A stretch of DNA of 64,000 nt from Pseudobdellovibrio exovorus JSS (GCF_000348725.1 NC_020813.1:2463563-2527562), one strand, 5' to 3'; shown: positions 44,878-53,194, numbered from the stretch's first letter. Numbers and translations: made by a program. The notes: generated from the letters alone by a model not told the origin.

Positions 44878-45087
44878 ATGAATGAATTATTAGCCCGTAG
44901 TGTGTTCTATTTAGAAAATATGGGAAAGGTTGGCCGTCCTAAAAAGAAAATTACTCATTTTATTGATTTGGTTTTTTGTTGTTTCTTGATTTCCGTTCTC
45001 GTCCTTATCTTATTCCCTACCCCATTGACCTTAACGGTCGTGGGGCTTTTGTGGGGAATTGGCGAGGTTGCCAGTGCTTTTAAATAA
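44878..45087 (+). CDS. Small membrane protein with AT-hook-like N-terminus
   Basis: 69 aa. A basic VGRPKKK motif precedes a hydrophobic stretch of about 40 residues that can form two membrane segments. No good ribosome site for the first ATG; an in-frame ATG 14 codons later is an alternative. First of three genes in a row ending with an M23 peptidase. Confidence 0.6.
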   Translation: MNELLARSVFYLENMGKVGRPKKKITHFIDLVFCCFLISVLVLILFPTPLTLTVVGLLWGIGEVASAFK

Positions 45088-45355
45088 TTTCCGTCCTGAT
45101 AATGATGACCGCTTTTATTTTTTCTACCGCTTTATTATGCGGTCGTGGTTTTTATTTTTGTCCCTGATTTTTTTAATCCCTGCTTTGGGTCTTTTAGGCC
45201 GTTCAATAATGGGGGAACAATTCATAACCCTGTGCGGTGTATTTGTTCTTATTCTGGCCGTGGATTTTTTGAGTGTGTGGATAAAGGCTTATCCGCTAAT
45301 CAAGGAACAGGAACGGATAGAATGGGAAAATAACGGGAGAAAGAATACTTATTAG
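45059..45355 (+). CDS. Small membrane protein
   Basis: 98 aa if it starts at TTG 45059, 72 aa from the ATG at 45137. Two membrane segments (WFLFLSLIFLIPALGLLG and FITLCGVFVLILAVDFLSV), then a charged tail. It overlaps the preceding small membrane protein gene. No family recognised; size and topology are holin-like, which is inference only. Confidence 0.6.
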   Translation: MARLPVLLNNFRPDNDDRFYFFYRFIMRSWFLFLSLIFLIPALGLLGRSIMGEQFITLCGVFVLILAVDFLSVWIKAYPLIKEQERIEWENNGRKNTY

Positions 45356-45387
45356 GAAAACTCTTTGAATATAATAAAATCATACTA

Positions 45388-45407
45388 TATAGTATTATCT
45401 TACTATA
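45388..45407. promoter_or_regulatory. Operator copy 4, TATAGTA-N6-TACTATA
   Basis: Perfect 7-bp arms around TTATCT, 18 bases before the GTG start of the M23 peptidase gene, the same distance as copy 2 from its gene. Confidence 0.75.
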
Positions 45408-45424
45408 TAAGATTGAGGCTTTCA

Positions 45425-46234
45425 GTGAAAAAACGATGGTTGATTATTAGCAGTTTTATTTTACTTCTTCTAAGCACTTCTGGTTTTATTTCTTATTTCA
45501 TTTATCCATCTGCTTTTTGGAATTTCCGCATTCAATATCTGTTAAAGGATTGTCAGTATTCTTCATCACCTTGCGATAAAAATGAGTATTGTATTCAGTT
45601 TAACCCAAAACAAGGTAAGTGTTTTCCTAAGTCCAATTTATCTCCTGAAATTATTTTTCCCCGTGACTTGAATACTCCAACGGTATGTTCTCAGGGAAAT
45701 CTAACCGGAGAAAATAGAACCCATAGTTATTTGAATACGGGTTATGCTGTGGATTTATCTACTCCACCCACTCATAAAAATGCCGAAATTAGAGCCGTAT
45801 TTAATGGCAAGATTATGACCCATGTTGGGTGTGACAACAAAGACGGCGAAAATTTTAACAACGATACTTGTGGACAAGGTTTTGGAAACTGGATTGCCTT
45901 ATTTGATGATAGTTCTAACCTGATTGCTTTTTATGCCCATCTCCGTAGCCATAATGTTAAAAGTGGAGAGGTCGTAAAAGTTGGGCAAGTGATTGGCGAG
46001 GAGGGAAAAACGGGAGCGGCTGGACATAGGCATTTACATTTTAGTATTCATAACAATTTATTTAAAATTACCCCCGATGATATGAAAAAACATGGGGCTT
46101 GGTTGCCGCCGAGCATTCCCTTTAGAGTGAAAGTCATTGGGAGTGATGGCAAGCCCGTAGAAAAATCAGTGGATGAGTTGCCCTGCGAGGATAGTAATGA
46201 CCTTAGTCGTCCGCCGTTTTATGGGGCTGAATAA
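45425..46234 (+). CDS. Membrane-anchored M23 family metallopeptidase
   Basis: 269 aa from GTG 45425 (TTGAGG six bases upstream); a longer frame from 45365 would cross the operator and is rejected. N-terminal anchor WLIISSFILLLLSTSGF. M23/LytM motifs: THSYLNTGYAVDLS (HxxxD-type), YAHLRSH and HRHLHFSI (HxH), so zinc ligands are complete. Two Cys pairs before the domain (DCQYSSSPCDKNEYCIQF). It should cut peptidoglycan cross-links outside the inner membrane. Last gene of the element. Confidence 0.88.
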   Translation: MKKRWLIISSFILLLLSTSGFISYFIYPSAFWNFRIQYLLKDCQYSSSPCDKNEYCIQFNPKQGKCFPKSNLSPEIIFPRDLNTPTVCSQGNLTGENRTHSYLNTGYAVDLSTPPTHKNAEIRAVFNGKIMTHVGCDNKDGENFNNDTCGQGFGNWIALFDDSSNLIAFYAHLRSHNVKSGEVVKVGQVIGEEGKTGAAGHRHLHFSIHNNLFKITPDDMKKHGAWLPPSIPFRVKVIGSDGKPVEKSVDELPCEDSNDLSRPPFYGAE

Positions 46235-46351
46235 ATTTTTGTAACGGAATTTAATAATGGGATGTGCTACTTTTGTCACCCAGATATTTTTGTAATGACT
46301 TAACTGTCTGACATAACTACGGAAAATTGTTTTTTAATATTATTAAAATCA

Positions 46352-46360
46352 TCTCCGCCA
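46352..46360 (+). other. Putative attR
   Basis: TCTCCGCCA, identical to the 3' end of tRNA-Ser, located between the M23 peptidase gene and the next gene. It would make the element about 5.1 kb. Nine bases can occur by chance, so confidence is limited. Confidence 0.35.
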
Positions 46361-46404
46361 AGTGGCCAAGCTTTAACATCTAGACTTTCTTTTCTATTAC
46401 TATT

Positions 46405-47478
46405 TTATTTATTATCGTTTCTTGATTCGTTATTCAGCTTTGCCGTTTCAATGCCCCTTTTAATCATAAAATCGATATCTTCATTTGTATTTGTTACGTC
46501 AATTTCAATATGAGGAAATCTTTCTTTAAAAACCCTGAAAACCTCATCCACGAATGCCTGACCAACAGTTTTAATGCCTTTGAAATCTAGGATAATATGA
46601 TTAAATTTTTCCAAACCTAGCATGATTCGTTTGGCCTGCGATCTTGAAACAAAATGATCTTCATTCGACAGACTTAAAGAAACCAAAATATGTGTCCGAT
46701 CAAAAGCCATAGTTTCTGGGTTTTGATATTTTTCGAAAACATTTCTTAATCTTCTATCCGAGGTCGTATCAATTTCAAACTGTACTACAGTGGAATAGTT
46801 TGATGTGTTTTTTTTCTCTTGAACAAACCAATCTTCTTGGGTGTTATCTCGCAAATAAAATATCCCATTGGCTAAAATTTCAAAGCAATCTACTGCCCTT
46901 GATGTGAAAAAAATTCCTTCGCCTGAGTGTCGGCTCTTGTCAGTTGTTAGTTTCCCTTTTGAAAGTTGCAACACACTTTCTCGTTCGTCATCTAAACCAA
47001 ATGCATCTTTAATTTTTTTAAAAATTCCCACTCCGTTATCTGAAATTGAAAAGATAAGTTTATTCCCTTTTTTTTCTGACGCGATAATAACTCGCGAGCC
47101 CTCTGAGTGATCTTTTGCGTTATTCACCATCTCGGTAAAGCTGTAATAGCAGATCTCCTCAATATTCGGCTTCAATTTAGTCGCAATAGAGCTGAACTCT
47201 TTCTGCCAGATATCGGACTCAGACAAGTCTTCTGTTATTTTAAAAGATATGACTTTATTAAAGGATTCTTTTAAAAAATACTGGCTGGTATTTGTAACAC
47301 CAATTTTTTCAATTTTATCAGCTTTGATCAAAGTATTCAGATGCCGGTGCACAGTAGTCCTTGTGACACCAAATTCGGCCATTGTTAAATTCACAATATC
47401 ATGCGGATGAGCTTCGACATGAGCCAAGAGGTACTGCTTTATTTCTTCGCCTCTGTTAGGCTTTGAACTTGAAGTTAT
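46405..47478 (-). CDS. HTH/HATPase/STAS-like (DUF4325) regulator
   Basis: 340 aa counted from TTG 47427, but 17 additional in-frame codons reach an ATA at 47478 next to a near-perfect AAGGAGG, so the true start is probably there. Winged HTH: EFGVTRTTVHRHLNTLIKAD. GHKL ATPase: FTEMVNNAKDHSEG (N), SDNGVGIF (G1), HSGEGIFFTS (G2). The C-terminal part (SRSQAKRIMLGLEKFNHIIL, then VGQAFVDEVFRVF) is DUF4325, a STAS-like fold. No phospho-His domain, so it resembles anti-sigma/partner-switch ATPases fused to their own DNA-binding and antagonist-like domains. Confidence 0.88.
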   Translation of the reverse strand: MTSSSKPNRGEEIKQYLLAHVEAHPHDIVNLTMAEFGVTRTTVHRHLNTLIKADKIEKIGVTNTSQYFLKESFNKVISFKITEDLSESDIWQKEFSSIATKLKPNIEEICYYSFTEMVNNAKDHSEGSRVIIASEKKGNKLIFSISDNGVGIFKKIKDAFGLDDERESVLQLSKGKLTTDKSRHSGEGIFFTSRAVDCFEILANGIFYLRDNTQEDWFVQEKKNTSNYSTVVQFEIDTTSDRRLRNVFEKYQNPETMAFDRTHILVSLSLSNEDHFVSRSQAKRIMLGLEKFNHIILDFKGIKTVGQAFVDEVFRVFKERFPHIEIDVTNTNEDIDFMIKRGIETAKLNNESRNDNK

Positions 47479-47575
47479 AACTCCTCCTTTTTACACACTA
47501 TAACTATGTAAAAATATGGTTATAACTATTACATATTATGTTATAACTATCAAATATAATAGTTATAACTATTAT
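47473..47575. promoter_or_regulatory. Tandem TTATAACTAT repeats upstream of the HTH/ATPase gene
   Basis: AGTTATAACT at 47473 and 47561 is a perfect 10-bp palindrome; close copies of TTATAACTAT lie at 47499, 47520 and 47541. Spacing is 21-22 bp for four of the five copies, i.e. two helical turns. Probable operators for the regulator's own HTH domain. Confidence 0.7.
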
Positions 47576-47650
47576 ATTTGTCTTTAAAACGAATATAGTT
47601 GATTTAGAGTTATATTAGAACTCATTAGTCTAGTTATTACTTTCTTCCCA

Positions 47651-47942
47651 CTAATGCGGCAACCTTAGAATCACCTGCGTTCCTCTTACAAAATCCGAGG
47701 TATCCACTTCTTGCGAAAAAACTTCGATTGAACCATTCATCATCTGCAAGTATTCACGAACAAGAGGCATTCCGTAGCCAGTTCCCTTTTCACCACTAGT
47801 ACCTTGACGAGTTGTTGGACTGTCCATGCGAAAGAGATTATTTAAAATGTTTTTCGGCATGCCAATACCGAAATCGCGGATCTCAATTACAACATTTGCG
47901 CCCTCTAAAGATAAAGAAATTTTCACTTCGCCTTCAGCGCAA
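47651..47942 (-). pseudogene. Truncated histidine kinase (C-terminal ATPase fragment)
   Basis: About 96 codons that begin in frame at the REP sequence. RDFGIGMPKNILNNLF (G1) and GEKGTGYGMPLVREYL (G2) are the end of a HATPase_c domain. The N-box, H-box and sensor region are missing. The break coincides exactly with REP element 2, implying deletion or recombination there. Confidence 0.85.
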
Positions 47943-47975
47943 TAGTGCCAGGCCCTGTTTACGGACGCAATGCGC
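47943..47975 (+). repeat. REP element 2
   Basis: TAGTGCCAGGCCCTG...TTTACGGACGCAATGC. It lacks one G compared with REP element 1. It sits at the junction between the broken kinase and the transglutaminase-like gene. Confidence 0.85.
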
Positions 47976-48022
47976 CGCTTTGGCAGCGGTGTTTGGTATG
48001 TCTTTTGAGATACCTCTAACTG

Positions 48023-48844
48023 ATGTCTTTCAAATGGAACTTAAAGATTTTTAGTGTCAATTTTTTTGACACTCGCCTGACATTCCTGTTGTTGGCGATG
48101 TTGATAACTGTGGGCGGTTATCAACCCTCGGCTATTGCAGAACCGCAAAACACGCAAAATTATGTCGTCCTCAATGGTGGCCTCACGGACATCCATGATG
48201 GCGCCTATGTAGAAGGCTCGGCACGACACGGGGGAATTCAACCGGATTATCATATCGACCTACAAGCAGAACCATTAAAATCTTTGCTCGCTGAATCCGC
48301 TGAAATCGGAAAACTACCTGTCGGCTATTGGGACAAGGTGGGAATGGTGGTGGATTTACTACGATCGACCTTGGTGTACCATGATTATTACAATCCTTAC
48401 TATCGGCGGCTACTCAAACAGTACCGCGACAGCCAACGTGATATTCCATTAAATGAATATGTAGCCTGTGGCGCTGGTGTTTGCCGTGAACACGCCTTAC
48501 TTCTTCACTTTGCCCTGAAGTCAGCAGGGATCCCGAACAAACACGCCTACGCTTCGATCTACCGCGCCAGTCGCAGCGAAGGTTGGAGTGTGAATGAAGA
48601 CCATGCTTTTCTGGTGGTCCGTCATCAAGGGGTGGATTGGGTTGTCGATTCCTACTATCGTGGTTTTAATGGGTTTCGGTTGCAGGATCTGATGTCACGC
48701 CATGGAATTACCAAGTCGTCTGTAACGGCCCCGATCGCCGATCCAATGCCAGGCATTCGGCGCATCGTCGCGATCAACTCGTTCCCCAAAATTTACAACC
48801 CTCGATCCACAGTCAGATCGTGTCGCGCTCTATTTTTAAATTAA
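48023..48844 (+). CDS. Secreted transglutaminase-like cysteine enzyme
   Basis: 273 aa with a signal anchor (LLLAMLITVGG, then PSAIAEP). A transglutaminase-like core: VACGAGVCREHALLLHFAL (nucleophile Cys before REHA), NEDHAFLVVR (His) and DWVVDSYY (Asp). It may act as a protease or amidase rather than cross-linker. The 3' end overlaps the convergent gene by 9 bases. Confidence 0.82.
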   Translation: MSFKWNLKIFSVNFFDTRLTFLLLAMLITVGGYQPSAIAEPQNTQNYVVLNGGLTDIHDGAYVEGSARHGGIQPDYHIDLQAEPLKSLLAESAEIGKLPVGYWDKVGMVVDLLRSTLVYHDYYNPYYRRLLKQYRDSQRDIPLNEYVACGAGVCREHALLLHFALKSAGIPNKHAYASIYRASRSEGWSVNEDHAFLVVRHQGVDWVVDSYYRGFNGFRLQDLMSRHGITKSSVTAPIADPMPGIRRIVAINSFPKIYNPRSTVRSCRALFLN

Positions 48845-49792
48845 CTTCAGTTCGGAAAGAATCTGCTGCGATTCTTTCCACTGCTTTGTTAAAAACGGCG
48901 ACGCTTGACCGACCGCGCTGACTTTTGACATCAGCGGAAAGCTAACAGCTTCAGGATGCCACTTCCAGTCTCCGTTTGGTAATTGGTTGCGAGAGCCCGA
49001 TCCAAGATAGGCCTGTCTTCCGATCTGCATTTCTGCATCTTTAAACTGTGTCTGCAAGTGACGGACTACAGTCTTAATACTTTCATACGGAATTGCAGAG
49101 CCCGTTTTTTTAGACCAGTGAAGCAAGGCATGTAGTCCCCGCAAGACATCGTAAAAATAAAAACGTGGAAAGCACAGTTGCATCCACTCTTTCGCACTTT
49201 CTCTTTCACTGGCATTGTATTTTGTTTCTGAACCCAACATCAATTGGCGTTTTATCAGAAAATCCGCCCCTTTTTTTAAGAACACTTCTTCTTCAGATGT
49301 CCACTGGCGATTCGTGTGAAATAACACCGCCTCAAAAATCGGAATCGTTCCTACCATTGAACTGGGCACTTCTTCTTTTTCTCGATAAGCCCCTTCGTCA
49401 CAATTTAATCCACCATCGGCCATTTGATATTTTAAAAACCATGGGCGCAACCAATTGACCTCGCTGTCCACATCTACACCTCGAGCGGCCAATACCTGAT
49501 ACACGTGGCCCAACTGACAGTGACAAGGGCTCCCCCGGGCTAGGTCCACACCCGCCGGCATGTCTTCTGGGTAGATCGGAAAAATTTTAACGGGTATTCT
49601 ATTGATAGCCGCGATATAAGATTCAACAACAGTCTCAGGAATTTCGTGAGTCAGTCCCATTTCGTGCAACAGCAGCATGTGCCACCACGATGAATCCCAC
49701 TTAGGCCAGTACGCATCGGCTTGCAGACTTTTTATCGCCTGCGGTGATTTTAAATAGTTCAAACTTTGTTCTAATTCCTGTTGGTAGTTCAT
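48836..49792 (-). CDS. Protein of unknown function, alpha-toroid-like
   Basis: 318 aa, no signal. Regular helices with QMADGGLNCDEGAYRE, LRGLHALLHWS and NGDWKWHPEA recall the QW-type repeats of terpene cyclase/prenyltransferase (alpha/alpha toroid) proteins, but no DxDD or zinc motif is visible. Function not assigned. Confidence 0.7.
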   Translation of the reverse strand: MNYQQELEQSLNYLKSPQAIKSLQADAYWPKWDSSWWHMLLLHEMGLTHEIPETVVESYIAAINRIPVKIFPIYPEDMPAGVDLARGSPCHCQLGHVYQVLAARGVDVDSEVNWLRPWFLKYQMADGGLNCDEGAYREKEEVPSSMVGTIPIFEAVLFHTNRQWTSEEEVFLKKGADFLIKRQLMLGSETKYNASERESAKEWMQLCFPRFYFYDVLRGLHALLHWSKKTGSAIPYESIKTVVRHLQTQFKDAEMQIGRQAYLGSGSRNQLPNGDWKWHPEAVSFPLMSKVSAVGQASPFLTKQWKESQQILSELKLI

Positions 49793-49825
49793 CTGATTAT
49801 TTTAAATCATGATGTTATCTGTTGG

Positions 49826-50101
49826 CTACAATTGAAAATTCGCCAATCGCACCAGCTCTTGCCCCGCTTTGGATTTTATAAGCTCTGGCCTGTAAGCCAA
49901 AAAAATCTCGTCACTGCGATGGGGTAAGCTGCTGTCGTACATCACCAAATCTGTGCCATCCACACTGGCTACGCGCTCGGGTAAAATGTCGACTCCAAGC
50001 CATTGACGAGTCATCGTACGAATCAGTTCTAAGTTCGTCGTCGAGATCAACTTCCAACCTCGGAACTGCTTGTGCGATGTCTTCGCCGATAGTTTGCCCA
50101 C
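49826..50101 (-). pseudogene. LysR-type regulator fragment (C-terminal)
   Basis: 91 codons that match only the last part of a LysR substrate-binding domain: STTNLELIRTMTRQWLGVDI, LPERVAS, and DEIFLAYRPELIKSKAGQEL. The DNA-binding domain is absent, and no frame continues upstream. It is 13 bases downstream of the EamA gene; LysR genes often border such transporters, so this is probably a remnant of one. Confidence 0.7.
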
Positions 50102-50114
50102 ACCGCTTAGATTA

Positions 50115-51029
50115 TTATTTAGTCTCTACTCGGCGTCCGAGTTGTACCAACAGGGCGCCCGCAGAAGCAATCACCAACGCCACCACATCCAAAACACTTA
50201 ATCTTTCACCTAAGAAGATCACCGCCAATACGGCGATTTGAATCATCATGGTGTTGTTGATCACACTGGATTCCACGGACGAAAGTGTTCGCAGGGTATG
50301 ATTCCAGAGCGTAAAAGCGAATGCGGTATTGATCCCTGCAAGCCACAACACGATTAAGATTTGCTTCACGCCTAATATGGGCATTTGCTCAGTCAGAAGA
50401 CCCGCTACCAATAAGATCACACTGCCAAATCCCATGCTGATGATCGTCACCACGCGCGGGCTCAGGTGCTCTTTGCGGTTGATGGCGCGCCCTGAAATCG
50501 CAGCCCCCGCATTGGCCAGCATTCCGATAACAGGGATCAATAAAAGCCATGTCCACCCCACATCCTGTTGCAAATGCGGAATGAAATAAAGTGCTGACCC
50601 TAACAGACACACACCGATACCTATCACCTGTTTTAAGGAAGCGGATTCACGCAGAAGTATCAACGAAAGCAGCGCCACCACAATCGGAGTAAAATTTAAA
50701 ATCAAAGTGATCAGCACCGCAGGAAAGTGAGCCAAACTCAGGAACTGCGCCCCTTGTGTGGCGGCGTACATGATAAACCCTAAACCTAAAAGCTCCCACC
50801 ACTGCCTGCCAGACAGCTCTTTGATTTTAGAGCTGTCCTGTTTCAGAACAAACGGAAGTAAAAACAGAAACCCTAAGAAGTAACGAAGTCCTGCAAAAGT
50901 TAAAGGGGGTAATCCTTGACCCTGTAGACCGACCTTGATGAAAACCCATGACGAGGACCACAGGAAGGTGACAAACAAAGCCTGTACAATTGCATTTTTA
51001 TGAAATGATATTTTATTTCGACCAGCCAT
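50115..51029 (-). CDS. EamA/DMT-family transporter
   Basis: 304 aa with ten membrane segments in two EamA halves (FVTFLWSSSWVFIKVGLQG and NTTFAFTLWNHTLRTL-type end of second half; PIVVALLSLILLRE). An exporter of metabolites or amino acids. Its start overlaps the upstream methyltransferase-like gene by 17 bases; third gene of a TetR-led operon. Confidence 0.92.
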   Translation of the reverse strand: MAGRNKISFHKNAIVQALFVTFLWSSSWVFIKVGLQGQGLPPLTFAGLRYFLGFLFLLPFVLKQDSSKIKELSGRQWWELLGLGFIMYAATQGAQFLSLAHFPAVLITLILNFTPIVVALLSLILLRESASLKQVIGIGVCLLGSALYFIPHLQQDVGWTWLLLIPVIGMLANAGAAISGRAINRKEHLSPRVVTIISMGFGSVILLVAGLLTEQMPILGVKQILIVLWLAGINTAFAFTLWNHTLRTLSSVESSVINNTMMIQIAVLAVIFLGERLSVLDVVALVIASAGALLVQLGRRVETK

Positions 51030-51840
51030 TCAGGTAGATGATAAACCCACCCCGATTGTTTTGCAATTTACCTGAGTCCCAATGCCAGTCTTTTCCTGCA
51101 GCTGCAGTGCTGGCCTCGGCGATTTCTTTCAGGCGCTTTGGATTACGAATGCGAATCAAAGCCACCAAGCCATCCCATGTGATCATCAACGGCAGTAAAG
51201 GAATAATAAATGTAAAAAACAATCGCGACCAACGAAATGGTTTTATAAAAAAAGAAGCCACGACTGCCACAAGCGGAGCCAAGATCGTCATGCCGATGAT
51301 CTGACGAATGCTTTTGTTGTTTCCCTCGCCGATCATCACCTGATCAAATTTCTTCGTTAGTTCCTGTAAAAGCTGCACCAGTTCCGCATCCGTCATCAGA
51401 TGGGACTGATTAATTGAAAAAACCGCTTTGCGTACCCGCCCATCACTCGAACTGGAGTTGATTGCGGAAATTTCCGAAAGTTTGATCTGCTCGTACGGCG
51501 GCTTCAAGGCTCCCTTTAATGAAAGCAAGTGCTGATGGCGGTCTTCTGAAAAATTATCTGTCAGCAAAATGGTTTTTTTGATTTCCGGCATCGTTTGCAA
51601 GTCAGGAACCAGCAACGCAGAAGAGCCTCCGACTTCCGGTGCCAACAGATAGACTTCGCTAGCTATACCCTTCGGCGTTTTCAGGAGTGGCAAGAATGGC
51701 CTATTGGCATTGACCATCATCACGATAAAATCCAGAAACTCGGGCATCAGTCGGCGCAGAACCTGCGGCACCCATGTGCTGTGGGAAAATTGCCCTGTGT
51801 TTCGGTGCTGTGGCTGTTGGTGCTGTTGGCGATCTTTCAT
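51013..51840 (-). CDS. Membrane-associated methyltransferase-like protein with degraded SAM motif
   Basis: 275 aa. Overall layout matches a family of class I methyltransferase-like proteins: an N-terminal MPEFLDFIVMMVN, and a C-terminal IKPFRWSRLFFTFIIPLLPL followed by TWDGLVALIRIRNPKRL, DWHWDSGKL and YLNGW. In active relatives the SAM loop is glycine-rich near the start; here YLLAPEVGGSSALLVPD has lost most of it. It may be catalytically dead. Overlaps TetR gene by 4 bases and EamA gene by 17. Confidence 0.6.
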   Translation of the reverse strand: MKDRQQHQQPQHRNTGQFSHSTWVPQVLRRLMPEFLDFIVMMVNANRPFLPLLKTPKGIASEVYLLAPEVGGSSALLVPDLQTMPEIKKTILLTDNFSEDRHQHLLSLKGALKPPYEQIKLSEISAINSSSSDGRVRKAVFSINQSHLMTDAELVQLLQELTKKFDQVMIGEGNNKSIRQIIGMTILAPLVAVVASFFIKPFRWSRLFFTFIIPLLPLMITWDGLVALIRIRNPKRLKEIAEASTAAAGKDWHWDSGKLQNNRGGFIIYLNGWSK

Positions 51841-52463
51841 TTAGTCCTCCATTTTTCGCAGAACCATTGGAGCATCTCACGCAGATCTTTTTCAGTCGGC
51901 GCAAAGGGATGATTTATTCCAGGCAACGGAAAGAAACCCACCAGACAGTGTAAAAAAATGCGCAGTTCTTTTGTTAAGGAATCAAAGTGATAGAGTTTCT
52001 TTTTCTGTCCTTCTTCCAAAATTTTACGAAGAGTGTCGTTCCACAGATCTTGCTCTTGCTGGTTGATCTCGGGCGCAATCGTGATCATCGCCTGTGCCAA
52101 ATCTGAACCGCCTTGCGAGTCCACTTTCGAACCCAATTGCGAACTCACTTTCGAGCTTATAGTTTCTTTTTGCCAAAGCTCGAAACGATTTAAAATATAC
52201 TCTTTTAGTTTTTGATCGGGACTGAGTTGGTTTTTTTGCAAAAGTTCAAAGACGGCCGTTTGATGGGCCTGATGAAACCGCACAGCACAGGCCCGCAAGA
52301 TTTCCTCTTTACTCGAGTAGTACAAATAAATCGTACCGGCCGCAATTTGAGATGATTTCGCTATTTCGGCGATCGAGGTCTTCGCATAACCATGGCGGGC
52401 GAAGTGTAACAACGCCGCATCTAGAATCTGATCTGCACGTCCTTCAGCTTTAACTCGAGGCAT
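51837..52463 (-). CDS. TetR/AcrR family regulator
   Basis: 208 aa from the ATG at 52463; extending further would translate its own operator. HTH: HFARHGYAKTSIAEIAKSSQ followed by IAAGTIYLYYSSKEEIL, the TetR consensus. C-terminal ligand domain has no known motif. It heads the operon with the methyltransferase-like and EamA genes and is divergent from the DJ-1 family gene. Confidence 0.92.
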   Translation of the reverse strand: MPRVKAEGRADQILDAALLHFARHGYAKTSIAEIAKSSQIAAGTIYLYYSSKEEILRACAVRFHQAHQTAVFELLQKNQLSPDQKLKEYILNRFELWQKETISSKVSSQLGSKVDSQGGSDLAQAMITIAPEINQQEQDLWNDTLRKILEEGQKKKLYHFDSLTKELRIFLHCLVGFFPLPGINHPFAPTEKDLREMLQWFCEKWRTK

Positions 52464-52475
52464 AGGGTCATTATA

Positions 52476-52510
52476 AATAAATGAATAATTTTGTAAATTA
52501 TTCATTTATT
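52476..52510. promoter_or_regulatory. 35-bp perfect palindrome, putative TetR operator
   Basis: 16-bp arms AATAAATGAATAATTT and AAATTATTCATTTATT around TGT, 13 bases before the regulator's start. Its position between divergent genes could control both. Confidence 0.82.
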
Positions 52511-52585
52511 CAGGCTGGCCCATAAGATGCAGTTCCTCTTTTCATGTCAGCTAAAGACATATACTTAACCGCCAAGGAGGGATTT

Positions 52586-53194
52586 ATGGCACAGACAACT
52601 TTAAAAAATAAAAAGGTGGCTATTTTAGCCACGGACGGATTTGAACAAAGTGAACTTTTTGAACCTAAAAAAGCTTTAGAAGAGGCCGGAGCAGAGGTCC
52701 AAATTGTATCACTGAAAAGTGGGAGCATCAAAGCGTGGCACAAAAAAGACTGGGGTAAAGAAATTGATGTGGATTTAACTGTAGATAATGCAGATGTTGA
52801 AACCTTTGATGCCTTGATGTTACCCGGTGGAGTGATGAACCCTGACAGCCTACGCCGCGAACAAAAAGCGATAGACTTTGTGCGTGCCTTTGCTGATGCG
52901 GGCAAACCCATTGCAGCTATCTGCCATGCTCCGTGGATTCTGATCAACGCAGAAATCGTCAAAGGAAAAGAGCTGACGTCGTGGCCTTCTATTAAAATGG
53001 ATTTGATCAATGCCGGTGCTCGCTGGACTGATCGTGAAGTTGTCACCGATGAAGGACTAGTCACCAGTCGTAAACCGGAAGACATTCCCGCTTTCAACCG
53101 CAAGATGATTGAAGAGTTTGCTGAAGGTCGACATACGGGCATGAAGTCTTCCGCAAACCCATCCAAAAGTGACAACACTCAACGAATTAATTAA
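52586..53194 (+). CDS. DJ-1/PfpI family class I glutamine amidotransferase-like protein
   Basis: 202 aa from the ATG at 52586, preceded by AAGGAGG. VAILATDGFEQSELFEP and the nucleophile elbow AAICHAPWIL (C113) with the LMLPGGVMNPD loop identify the YhbO/PfpI branch, which has glyoxalase or deglycase-type stress roles. Divergent from the TetR regulator across the palindrome; TetR control is plausible. Confidence 0.92.
   Translation: MAQTTLKNKKVAILATDGFEQSELFEPKKALEEAGAEVQIVSLKSGSIKAWHKKDWGKEIDVDLTVDNADVETFDALMLPGGVMNPDSLRREQKAIDFVRAFADAGKPIAAICHAPWILINAEIVKGKELTSWPSIKMDLINAGARWTDREVVTDEGLVTSRKPEDIPAFNRKMIEEFAEGRHTGMKSSANPSKSDNTQRIN

Noticed and set aside
52510-53178. 222-codon frame opposite the DJ-1 gene
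   Set aside because: Shadow frame of a well-supported gene; serine-rich composition typical of antisense frames.
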